This document shows, piece after piece, positions 8,770 through 15,932 of a stretch of DNA of 64,000 nt (position 1 is its first letter; each line of letters begins with the position of its first letter). Origin of the DNA: Kitasatospora cinereorecta (lineage in GTDB: Bacteria > Actinomycetota > Actinomycetes > Streptomycetales > Streptomycetaceae); assembly GCF_024172095.1 (NCBI RefSeq), contig NZ_JAMZDX010000001.1, positions 1 through 64,000 on the forward strand, given 5' to 3'. The notes under the pieces were generated by a model. The model had not been told where the DNA came from and ran no database searches. It saw only the letters and a list, made by a program, of their open reading frames with translations. A program made the position numbers and the translations under genes.

Positions 8770-10719
8770 CTATTGAGTCGCGCGGCTTCCGAAGAGGCCA
8801 CCGCCCTGCGTCAGCACCCGTTGTTCGACGTTGATGAGTCCGAGAAGCGCGGCTGACAAGGCCATCGGCTCAAGCAGCGACTGGACGTCGTCCTCGCCCA
8901 TCACCACAGGGGCTCCGTCCTCCGACTTGGCCACGAGCGTGCCATTGAGACGCTGCGCGTGGACAACGTGAGCCACCGCTTCCTCGCCGTAGACGCGCTC
9001 CACGAGCTGCCGAACCTTTGCAGGATCCGCCTTGGGCCACACCTGATTCGACCAGTGGACGAATTCCTGCACGAAGACCGGGTGCTTCGAGTTCAGGTAG
9101 ACCACGCCTCGGTACTCCGTACCGTCGATTACGCGCGAGTCGTTCTTGACGTAGTGCGCAAGGTGCTTCGCTTCCTCGGAATCGAAATCCTTCCACTCGA
9201 ATGCCGGGTAACCGCCTCGTACCTGCGCAGTAGCGCCTGCGAGCTTGCCGCTAGCGTTTGGCACCAGGATCTGCCGGGGGCCCGCTGTGCCGCCAGCACC
9301 TCCAGGAGCTCCGGAACCGCTGCCAGCTCGGCCACCCCGGGCGGCAGGTGCGCCGGCAGCGGCGCCGGTGGGGGTCCCCAGGATCCGGCCGGCTGCGGAG
9401 CTGAGGACGCGGGACGCCTTAAAACGCGGGTTGAGGCGGTCGAGAATCCGGGCCAGGTTCTTGGCCATCGAGGGGTCGGAGTGGGATGACGTGGAGGCCC
9501 GTGCTGCGTCACGAGCCTTGGCCAGTTCCTCGGGGAAACTGTTGTAGAAGGCGTCTCCCCATTCCTCCCACGGAAGCTCCCGCCCCCCCTTGGAGATCAG
9601 AATGTGTCGAGATGCCTGCGTCAGTACACCCCATTGTGTGGGTCGGGTGTCGCTGTAAACCGGGGGGCGAACAATGAGCCAGGTTCGGTTCATGATTTCG
9701 TCAGTGATGCCGAACTGGCGATAGCGGGACTTGCTGCTATCCGAGTGGTACGCCTCACCCTGGTAGTCGACCACCACGGCCGGGCGTTGTGCAATGTAGT
9801 CCGAGGTGCCGCCGACGGCAGGGTGCGGCTCCGGAACGTAGAACCAGTCGACCTGGGTGCCGTGACTGTCGACGGCGACGGTTCCTTTTACGGCGCTCTC
9901 GGGGATGAAGTGCTTCAACCCGTGAACTCGCCGAGGGCGCCAGACCATCGTCCGCCCATCGGGAAGGGCAACGGTCTTGTCCTTGGTGTCCCGGCGCTCG
10001 TTGCTTCGCTTGGCGTAGAGATCAATGATGGTCGTCTCGATAGCCTGACCATTGCGCTCCGGAACGGTGAGGATCCGCCCGTTCATGTACCGAATGAGGT
10101 CGTCGGTAGTCTCGCCGCGAGACGGGTCGCCCATCCAGGTGTTGCTGTCGGGGCCGCTCCCGAGAAGCACCATGATCGTACCGGTGGTCATCCAGCTCGG
10201 CCGGATCCGACCCCAGTCGCACCCATGCTCGTTATCGACAAACGGAGTCACGACATCGGTGTAGCTGACGAATTCGCCGTTCTCGTCAGTTGCCATCCAC
10301 TCCTTGAGAGCATAGTTGCCCTCGTCGTCGCGGTAGATCCAGAGCATGGCACCATCAGGTGCGACCTCGGTGTAGCTGATGACCACGACACCGTACGGGT
10401 TCCATGGCAGTACGGATGATTTGAAGCCCTGGCCGAAGTTTTCGTCCATCCCGATGGGCTTGCCGCCGCCGCCGAACGTCGTCAGGAAGTCCTTGAGGTC
10501 CGTCGGCTCCATGCCCTTGCCGTCGTCCATGATCGTGCGACGGAGGACGCCGAGCGTCTCTGCGGCCTGCTCTTCGATCCCGAAGTGGATGACGGTGGCT
10601 TCGCTCTCCTCGGAGTTCCTCCACGCCTCGCGAGCCCACTGGTAGCGGCCACCGGCCTCGTATGCCTGACGGATCAGGTTGGCCGTGGCGCTCGTAGGCA
10701 CATGCACATACCTAGGCAT
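8770..10719 (-). CDS. GHKL (Hsp90/MutL/MORC-like) ATPase, candidate defence cargo
   Basis: 649 residues from ATG 10719, which has a good ribosome site (GGGAGA, 9 bp upstream); the frame is open to 10830 but lacks such a site. The N-terminal domain has the GHKL ATP-binding signatures: G1 motif DDGKGM (residues 65-70), a Gly-rich lid GGGGKPIGMDENFGQG, and G2 motif GQGFKSS (96-102). An N-box-like helix NLIRQAYEA is at 14-22. There is no histidine-kinase phosphoacceptor domain. After a Gly/Ala-rich linker (around residue 480) comes a C-terminal domain I do not recognise. GHKL ATPases of the MutL/MORC group occur in phage-resistance islands, and its place at the element's end marks it as cargo. 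Its actual function is unknown. Confidence 0.7.
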   Translation of the reverse strand: MPRYVHVPTSATANLIRQAYEAGGRYQWAREAWRNSEESEATVIHFGIEEQAAETLGVLRRTIMDDGKGMEPTDLKDFLTTFGGGGKPIGMDENFGQGFKSSVLPWNPYGVVVISYTEVAPDGAMLWIYRDDEGNYALKEWMATDENGEFVSYTDVVTPFVDNEHGCDWGRIRPSWMTTGTIMVLLGSGPDSNTWMGDPSRGETTDDLIRYMNGRILTVPERNGQAIETTIIDLYAKRSNERRDTKDKTVALPDGRTMVWRPRRVHGLKHFIPESAVKGTVAVDSHGTQVDWFYVPEPHPAVGGTSDYIAQRPAVVVDYQGEAYHSDSSKSRYRQFGITDEIMNRTWLIVRPPVYSDTRPTQWGVLTQASRHILISKGGRELPWEEWGDAFYNSFPEELAKARDAARASTSSHSDPSMAKNLARILDRLNPRFKASRVLSSAAGRILGTPTGAAAGAPAARGGRAGSGSGAPGGAGGTAGPRQILVPNASGKLAGATAQVRGGYPAFEWKDFDSEEAKHLAHYVKNDSRVIDGTEYRGVVYLNSKHPVFVQEFVHWSNQVWPKADPAKVRQLVERVYGEEAVAHVVHAQRLNGTLVAKSEDGAPVVMGEDDVQSLLEPMALSAALLGLINVEQRVLTQGGGLFGSRATQ

Positions 10720-10849
10720 ATGCAGTTCTCCCAACACTCCCCTAGAGCGTGAGGCCCTAGAAGCTTCAGCAAGAGCAATCGCCCTTGCCAGTAGCCAAGT
10801 TACCTCACTTTCAACGAAATATGTGATCATCTTGCTGGCCTGGGGGCGA

Positions 10850-11536
10850 TCAAGCCAGAGCGTCCGCGATGAGCTGCATCGAGTCGACTACGACGACCGC
10901 GCCGGCGCTGGACAGCCGAGTATCCTTCCCCGGCTTGTTGGCATAGCCAATGGTCGCCACTCCAGCCGCGTAGCCCGCTTCTACGTCCCTCGCGGCGTCG
11001 CCGATGAAGATGCACTCGTCCGGCCTGCTACCGGCAGCGTCCATCGCTGCCAAGAGAAGCCGCGGGTTCGGCTTCATGGAAGACGGATCGCCGGGAGAGC
11101 GACCGAAGATGCCAGTCACGTAGCCGCTGAGGCCGTGGTCTGAGAGGTATGCCTCGATTGCAGCCCCAGCGTTGTTGCTGACCACCGAGACAGCCCGGTT
11201 GGACCTCGCACAGGCACGCAGAACCGATTCGCCCCCCGGGTTTGGCCTGCCGATCCGTACCGCCTCGGTCTCAAGCGCGGCGAGAGCGGCATCTGCGGCT
11301 ACTGCGAGGTCCGGGCGGGCGTCTGCGATCAGGCGAAGCAGGGCCAGTGGGTCGGTCTCGGTCTCGTCCCCGGGCGGGGCCTGCTCGCTGGCAGCGAGCA
11401 GGCCCAAACGGAGACGTCGTGCGACTTCCGGTGCCGCGAGCCCGGCGAAGACCGAGCAGACCGGGCCGTCGAAGTCGAGCAGGACGTGCTTCACCGGGCG
11501 AAGCAGGTCGACCAATGACGGGCTGGCGTCGGTCAC
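10850..11536 (-). CDS. HAD-superfamily phosphatase
   Basis: 228 residues. Motif I is DFDGP (nucleophile Asp21, acid Asp23), motif II is SVVSNN, the motif III lysine is in MKPNP, and motif IV is FIGDAARDVEAG, so the HAD core is complete. Substrate unknown. GTG 11536 was chosen because it overlaps the TGA of the upstream GntR gene (GTGA), so the two are translationally coupled. Co-transcription with a GntR regulator inside the element suggests the pair handles, or responds to, a small phosphorylated metabolite; that is an inference. Confidence 0.8.
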   Translation of the reverse strand: MTDASPSLVDLLRPVKHVLLDFDGPVCSVFAGLAAPEVARRLRLGLLAASEQAPPGDETETDPLALLRLIADARPDLAVAADAALAALETEAVRIGRPNPGGESVLRACARSNRAVSVVSNNAGAAIEAYLSDHGLSGYVTGIFGRSPGDPSSMKPNPRLLLAAMDAAGSRPDECIFIGDAARDVEAGYAAGVATIGYANKPGKDTRLSSAGAVVVVDSMQLIADALA

Positions 11537-12381
11537 GGCTGACGCTCGTAGGCGATCGTGGACCAGACGCTGTCGAACCACATCTGTGCCTGCTGGACGT
11601 ACTGCGAGCCGAGCGAGGCGTCATCCGGTCCGGCGGCGTGGTGGAACAGTGTGGTGTCTTTGCCGGTGACGTCGTAGAACGTGTGGTCGTTGCCGTTGAT
11701 CGCCACGGTCCGTTCACGGAGCGGGTAGAACCCGAAGAACGCCTCCGAGCGGTTCAGGATGTACAGCTTGAAGAGGCTCGACGCCCGGTGCACCTTCACC
11801 TGGACTGTGGCTTTCTGGACGAGACCAAGTTCCGCCAGCACCTCGACCGAGTGGGCGATGCCACCGGCGTTGGTCAGTGCGATGTTTCGGGCCCGCTCCC
11901 GGAGTGCCGGTTCATCCTTGAGGCTGTCCACAAGTACCGGCACGGCCATGGGCTCGTCGGTGTCCGGCAGCAGAAGGCGCACGGTGATGGATTCCGGGGC
12001 GAGCCTGCCCGAGCGGACCTTGTCGAGCGGTTCCTGTAGGGCGTTGTGGAGGGTCTCGCTGGAGAAGCCGGCGAAGTCCAGCGTCACCTGCTTCTGCTCG
12101 AAGGCGGCTTCGAGGTGCGGCCGAAGACCGACGGGCCGTGACGTGCGCTCGCGGACGAAGGACCCGCTGCCTTGCCGGGTCACGATCAGTCCCTCGGTCC
12201 TGAGCAGGTCGAGTGCCTTGTCGATTGTGCCGCGCGCCACGCCGAAGTGCTTGGCGAGTTCGGGGCCGGACGGGAGCTTGTCGCCGGTTTCGAAACCGGG
12301 CTTCTTCGTGAGGATCGAGGCCCGCAAAGAGCTGCTGACCTGCTGATACGGCGGGCGGGAGTCATCCGGATCGAGGCTCAT
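11533..12381 (-). CDS. GntR-family regulator, likely master repressor of the element
   Basis: 282 residues. The winged helix-turn-helix (about residues 12-75) includes the GntR signature LPSGPELAKHFGVARGTIDKALDLLRTEGL. The C-terminal effector domain is not one I can name. In pSAM2-type AICEs a GntR protein (KorSA) represses transfer and replication genes; this gene occupies the matching place, divergent from the long operon. Its own start lies 52 bp from a perfect 16-bp palindrome embedded in divergent promoter sequences, the best candidate operator. It is followed, with overlap, by the HAD phosphatase gene. Confidence 0.8.
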   Translation of the reverse strand: MSLDPDDSRPPYQQVSSSLRASILTKKPGFETGDKLPSGPELAKHFGVARGTIDKALDLLRTEGLIVTRQGSGSFVRERTSRPVGLRPHLEAAFEQKQVTLDFAGFSSETLHNALQEPLDKVRSGRLAPESITVRLLLPDTDEPMAVPVLVDSLKDEPALRERARNIALTNAGGIAHSVEVLAELGLVQKATVQVKVHRASSLFKLYILNRSEAFFGFYPLRERTVAINGNDHTFYDVTGKDTTLFHHAAGPDDASLGSQYVQQAQMWFDSVWSTIAYERQP

Positions 12382-12430
12382 GCACCCATGCTAGGGCAGA
12401 TGCTCAACACACGCGAGAAACCCAACTCTA

Positions 12431-12459
12431 TTGACCTGCCTAGGCAGGTTGTCTATGTT
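12431..12459 (+). promoter_or_regulatory. Main element promoter with palindromic operator
   Basis: Rightward -35 TTGACC (12431-12436), 17-bp spacer, -10 TATGTT (12454-12459). The perfect palindrome ACCTGCCTAGGCAGGT (12434-12449) covers the end of the -35 and most of the spacer. Read leftward, the same DNA offers TAGACA and AATAGA about 17 bp apart, which could drive the GntR gene. A repressor bound here would block both directions. Confidence 0.65.
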
Positions 12460-12574
12460 GAGTGTGTCGCAACCGAGAGATGCGGGCGCGGCAAGAGGGG
12501 CCTTCTTTGGGCTGCTCTGACCTGCGCAAACGTGCCCGGAGGGGTGGGGTGACAGCCCCCCGAAGGAAGCGCGC

Positions 12575-12738
12575 GTTCCTTGAGAACTCAACAGAGTGCT
12601 GATCAACGAACGAGTCACTTTGGTGACCGACCCGCTCCCTCATGGGCGGGTCGGGATCCATGGCTACTCGTGCGTGACGAGTGGTCAGGGCCATGAAAAC
12701 GGGCCGCCGCGCTCCGGCCAAGGATCGCGCGGCGGCCC
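12575..12738 (+). promoter_or_regulatory. Structured 5' leader with rrn-like motif and hairpins
   Basis: The leader contains TTGAGAACTCAACAG (12580-12594), which I recall as closely resembling the conserved antitermination-region sequence before streptomycete 16S rRNA. Three hairpins follow: GACCCGC/GCGGGTC (12629-12652), ACTCGT/ACGAGT (about 12664-12680) and a strong 12-bp stem GGGCCGCCGCGC / GCGCGGCGGCCC (12701-12738). The last ends 34 bp before the first gene. The layout suggests attenuation or antitermination of the long operon. Confidence 0.45.
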
Positions 12739-12772
12739 TCGGGCCCAACCGCCTACTGGAAGAGGTTGACCC

Positions 12773-13057
12773 GTGAAGTCGATTGTTGCAGGCCAGTGCG
12801 CCGTGGACCGAGATGAGTTCGCGGAGCTGGCGTTGGGCGTGGACGAGGAGCTGTTCGCCGGCGTGCCGGGCGAGTCGGCGGTCGAGCGGCGGGCCCGGAT
12901 GGATGCGGCTCGGGATGTGCTGGCGGACCTGCGCCGGGAGGACCCGGACCTGGCCGCCTACGCCGAGCGCCTGATGAACCAGGCGCCGGTGCCGCTGCGC
13001 ACCGCGCGCCGCACGGCCGCCGGCCGCGTGTCGGTGGTGCTGGGGGTGGCGGCGTGA
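12773..13057 (+). CDS. Small conserved-type element protein, function unknown
   Basis: 94 residues from GTG 12773, behind a good ribosome site (GGAAGAGG). Acidic helical N-terminal half (DEFAELALGVDEELFAGVPG), basic C-terminal half ending in a short hydrophobic stretch. It is the first gene of the transfer/replication operon. Its stop overlaps the next start (GTGA). I do not recognise a family. Confidence 0.6.
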   Translation: MKSIVAGQCAVDRDEFAELALGVDEELFAGVPGESAVERRARMDAARDVLADLRREDPDLAAYAERLMNQAPVPLRTARRTAAGRVSVVLGVAA

Positions 13058-13953
13058 GTCGCCAGGCGAAGTTCTGGATGGTCGCCGGCCTGCTGGCCGT
13101 GGTCGGCATGGCGTTCCGGGTGTCGTGGAACGCGCTGCGGGACGTGGCGACCGCGATCGGTGCCGACGCGGACGCCGCGTTCGTCTACCCGCTCGTGGTC
13201 GACGGCCTGATGGCCCTCGCCCTGGTAGCCGCCCTGGTCCTCCCGCAGGCCGACCGCAAGTTCGCCCTGCGGGTCCTGGCCGGGTACACCGCCGCCTCGC
13301 TGGTCCTCAACTACGTGCACGGCCTGGTCCCGACTCTCCACAACGCCGGTCGGACCCGACTGGCCGACTGGGCGCCCGCCCACTGGGCCCTGGTCCTGCT
13401 CGCGTCGTCGCTGCCGGTCGGCTCGATCTTCTTCGGGTCGGACCTGGTGGCGAAGGTGCTGCACCACAAGCCCGAACCAGCAGAAAACACACAGACCATC
13501 GCAAAACGGTCGGTGTCTGACCAGGGCGGTTCCGCCGACGCGGACCGGGTCGAGTCGGCGGACGAGTCGCCCGACCCGGAGCCCGCCGAGCAGCCGATCC
13601 CGAGCGTCCTGGCTGTTCCCGCCAAGGCAGTCGCGGCGGCAGTGGGTCGGCCGCGTCGGGCGACCGGGAGTGTTCCGCAGTCGGCCCGCGCGAAGGTGCC
13701 GACCCGCACTGCGGAGGAGTTGTTGGCGGAGGCCCGGTCGGCCACCGCCGACTGGCCCGAGGTGGAGCTGACCGCCGACCGGATCCGCGAGGCGGTCCGC
13801 ACGTCCGCCGCCAACGCCCGCACCCTGCGCGACGCCCTCAAGGCCGAGCGTGCCGAGTCAGCCGACCGGCCCGCGCTGCACGCCGTTCCCGACCCGACCC
13901 CCACCACTGCCGACTCCGCCGATGAGGCGGAGGGCGAGGAGAAGGCATCGTGA
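13054..13953 (+). CDS. DUF2637 (Spd-like) membrane protein
   Basis: 299 residues. Four hydrophobic segments fill the first ~130 residues (FWMVAGLLAVVGMAF; LMALALVAALVL; a segment around VLAGYTAASLVLNYV; ALVLLASSLPVGSIFF), the DUF2637 pattern. A long cytosolic C-terminal region follows, Ala/Glu/Arg-rich with a helical segment resembling a small DNA-binding domain (ELTADRIREAVRTSAANARTLRDALKAE). Such proteins accompany TraB in AICEs and streptomycete plasmids and are thought to help spread DNA through mycelium. It is coupled to both neighbours by 4-bp overlaps. Confidence 0.75.
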   Translation: MSRQAKFWMVAGLLAVVGMAFRVSWNALRDVATAIGADADAAFVYPLVVDGLMALALVAALVLPQADRKFALRVLAGYTAASLVLNYVHGLVPTLHNAGRTRLADWAPAHWALVLLASSLPVGSIFFGSDLVAKVLHHKPEPAENTQTIAKRSVSDQGGSADADRVESADESPDPEPAEQPIPSVLAVPAKAVAAAVGRPRRATGSVPQSARAKVPTRTAEELLAEARSATADWPEVELTADRIREAVRTSAANARTLRDALKAERAESADRPALHAVPDPTPTTADSADEAEGEEKAS

Positions 13954-14285
13954 GCACCGGTACCGCCGCCGAGCAGATCAACGCCGCCCGCGCCATGGTG
14001 ACCATGGCCCTCGCGTTCTCCCACTTCCCGGCCCCCGAACTGCGACTGGACCGACTGCCCCAGACCCGGGACGGGAGCGAGTACGTCTGGGGCGTGAGCG
14101 TGTCCCTGCACGACAGCCTGAGCCACTTCGAGCAGTGGCGCGAGGCCCTGGGCCTCGACCCCGCCGACGTCGAAGCACACCTGAAGGGCAGCACGCACTG
14201 GCTGAACATCCTCGGCACCTGGGGCGGGATCCGCGTGCGCCTCACCGGCTTCTTCACCTTCCACGACCCCGCCCCCGCCCGGTGA
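13950..14285 (+). CDS. Element protein of unknown function
   Basis: 111 residues from GTG 13950, which overlaps the previous stop; its own stop overlaps the next GTG. Soluble alpha/beta composition with two Trp-rich strands (WGVSVSLHDS and WGGIRVRLTGFFTF). No motif that I recognise. Its place between Spd-like and RRQRL proteins is usual for AICE accessory genes. Confidence 0.6.
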   Translation: MSTGTAAEQINAARAMVTMALAFSHFPAPELRLDRLPQTRDGSEYVWGVSVSLHDSLSHFEQWREALGLDPADVEAHLKGSTHWLNILGTWGGIRVRLTGFFTFHDPAPAR

Positions 14286-14659
14286 GCCGCCCCCGCTTCT
14301 GGGACCCCGCCGGCGAGCGCTTCGGGATCCCCACGTTCCCCTGGCGGATGGCACCCGACGGCTACCTGACCCGCCGCCAGCTCCGCACCCGCGGGCTGCG
14401 GCCGAACGGCCAGCCCGTTGCGGCGCAGATCCTGTGGCACTCCCGCCGGACCAGGGACGGCATCCGGGCCGCGTACCTGTACCGGCCCGAACTCGCCTGC
14501 CCCGTCCGGCCGATGACTCCCGCCAAGGCCGCGGCGCTCGCCGCGGCGAACCGGGCCCGCCGCCTCTGCCCCGGCTGCGGGCGGGACGCGGGCTACGTCC
14601 TGCCGGCCCACCTCGGCACCTGCCTGCCCTGCGCCGACCCCGCCGCCCGCGCGGCCTGA
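14282..14659 (+). CDS. RRQRL-motif zinc-binding protein
   Basis: 125 residues from GTG 14282. The family name motif appears as TRRQLRTRGLRPNGQ near residue 30, and a C-terminal four-Cys zinc site as CPGCG...CLPC. Such small proteins are found almost only on actinobacterial conjugative elements; the role is unknown, possibly nucleic-acid binding. Start chosen for the 4-bp coupling with the gene before. Confidence 0.75.
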   Translation: MSRPRFWDPAGERFGIPTFPWRMAPDGYLTRRQLRTRGLRPNGQPVAAQILWHSRRTRDGIRAAYLYRPELACPVRPMTPAKAAALAAANRARRLCPGCGRDAGYVLPAHLGTCLPCADPAARAA

Positions 14660-14676
14660 GTCCTCGGAGACCTGCT

Positions 14677-15126
14677 GTGACCACCGCTCGCGCGGCCCGT
14701 TTCGCCGCTGCCTACGCCCTGCTCCGCTCGGCCGCCGATGTGGCGGACCACTGGGTGCAGACCGACCACCAGGCCCGCACCAAGGGCCAGCACGACCACC
14801 ACGAGGGGCAGTCCAGCGCGGCCGGTCGCCGCGCCTGCGCCGCCCACGTCGCGACCTACACCGCCACCCAGGCTGCCGCCCTGATCGCCGGACCCCGGCT
14901 GCTCGGGGTGCGGCTGCGGCCCGGCCCGGTCGCCGCCGCCCTCGCCCTGTCCGCCGTGACGCACTACGTCGCCGACCGGCGCGAGCCGCTGCGGCGCCTC
15001 GCCGACGCCACCGGGAGCGGCCCGTTCTACCGGCTCACCGACTTCGGCATGAACGGCGCCTACGCGCTGGACCAGGCGTTCCACCACGCCTTCGAGACGT
15101 GCGCCGCCCTCATCGCCTCCGCCTGA
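14677..15126 (+). CDS. DUF3307-like membrane protein of the element
   Basis: 149 residues from GTG 14677 with GGAGA upstream. The pattern VADHWVQTDHQARTKG followed by HVATYTATQAAALIAG, and a later HYVADRREPLRRLAD, resembles the DUF3307 layout (conserved D/H/Q/K residues between hydrophobic helices). Two or three membrane helices are likely. Function unknown; a transfer accessory is likely from context. Confidence 0.55.
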   Translation: MTTARAARFAAAYALLRSAADVADHWVQTDHQARTKGQHDHHEGQSSAAGRRACAAHVATYTATQAAALIAGPRLLGVRLRPGPVAAALALSAVTHYVADRREPLRRLADATGSGPFYRLTDFGMNGAYALDQAFHHAFETCAALIASA

Positions 15127-15145
15127 CCCCGAGAGGAGAACGACC

Positions 15146-15283
15146 GTGAAGTGCCACTTCTGCGACACGGACACGCCGGACGTCGAGCCGACCACCGACC
15201 CGTTCGCCTGGGAGATCAACGGCGAGGAGTGGGTCATCCCGCTCTGCGACAACTGCATCCAGCTCCGCCACGACGAGATCTAG
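15146..15283 (+). CDS. 45-residue zinc-ribbon protein
   Basis: A small gene with GTG start and GAGGAG ribosome site. Cys3, Cys6, Cys34 and Cys37 form two CxxC knuckles about 28 residues apart, the pattern of a zinc ribbon; the part between is acidic (DTDTPDVEPTTDPFAWEING). It fits the 19-bp gap before and the 11-bp gap after, which supports a real gene. Likely a protein- or nucleic-acid-binding adaptor; no function can be named. Confidence 0.6.
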   Translation: MKCHFCDTDTPDVEPTTDPFAWEINGEEWVIPLCDNCIQLRHDEI

Positions 15284-15294
15284 GAGAGTCACCG

Positions 15295-15600
15295 ATGTCC
15301 CAGACCCACGCCGAAACGCCCCTCACCACCGACGTCCTCACCCGGGCCGAGGAGGACCGGCGGCGGGAGGCCCGCAACGCGGCCCGCCGTGACAAGCGGC
15401 GGGCCGACCAGCGCGCCCGGATCGCCCGCCACGCCGCCCAGGAGCTGGTCACCTGGGGCCGCTGGGACGGCGACCGGCCCTGCGCCACCGAGCAGGACGT
15501 CATCCGCCGCGCCAACCACATGTACAGCGGCTACCTCAAGACCGAGCACATCACCGAGGCCGAGGCCGCCGCCGCGCTCGCGCAGGTCATCGGCGCCTGA
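15295..15600 (+). CDS. Basic helical element protein
   Basis: 101 residues from ATG 15295. The middle is a highly charged helix (EEDRRREARNAARRDKRRAD), and the C-terminal half looks like a small helical domain (ATEQDVIRRANHMYSGYLKT). It could bind DNA or RNA, but no family is recognised. Member of the same operon; the next gene starts 27 bp later. Confidence 0.55.
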   Translation: MSQTHAETPLTTDVLTRAEEDRRREARNAARRDKRRADQRARIARHAAQELVTWGRWDGDRPCATEQDVIRRANHMYSGYLKTEHITEAEAAAALAQVIGA

Positions 15601-15627
15601 CCCACCCGGTAGACGGAGGAGAGACCG

Positions 15628-15819
15628 ATGTTCAACGCCGGAGACAAGGTGCTGATCGTCAGCTGCGCGGACGACCCCCGGGCGGCCGGTCGCACCGGAT
15701 GGATCGTCGACGAGGTCCCGCCCGGCCCCCTCACCCAGGGCCGGTGGACGGTCCGGGGAGTGGGCTTCCTGATCGGCAACCCGCTCTGCGAGACGCGCGA
15801 ACTGCGCCTCGCCGACTGA
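15628..15819 (+). CDS. Small beta-rich (SH3-like) element protein
   Basis: 63 residues behind a strong ribosome site (GGAGGAGAG). The sequence MFNAGDKVLIVSCADDPRAA and a later TGWIVDEV resemble the KOW/SH3-like barrel of small proteins. Function unknown. A 113-bp non-coding stretch follows before the translocase gene. Confidence 0.5.
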   Translation: MFNAGDKVLIVSCADDPRAAGRTGWIVDEVPPGPLTQGRWTVRGVGFLIGNPLCETRELRLAD

Positions 15820-15932
15820 CCACCGCACCCCACCGCGTCACTGCACTGCCCCGGGGCGGCCGCCCAGCTTGCCGGCACGACGGCCGCCCCGGGTCCCCAA
15901 CCTGCACAGCCTCTGTGAGGAAGGAACCACCA

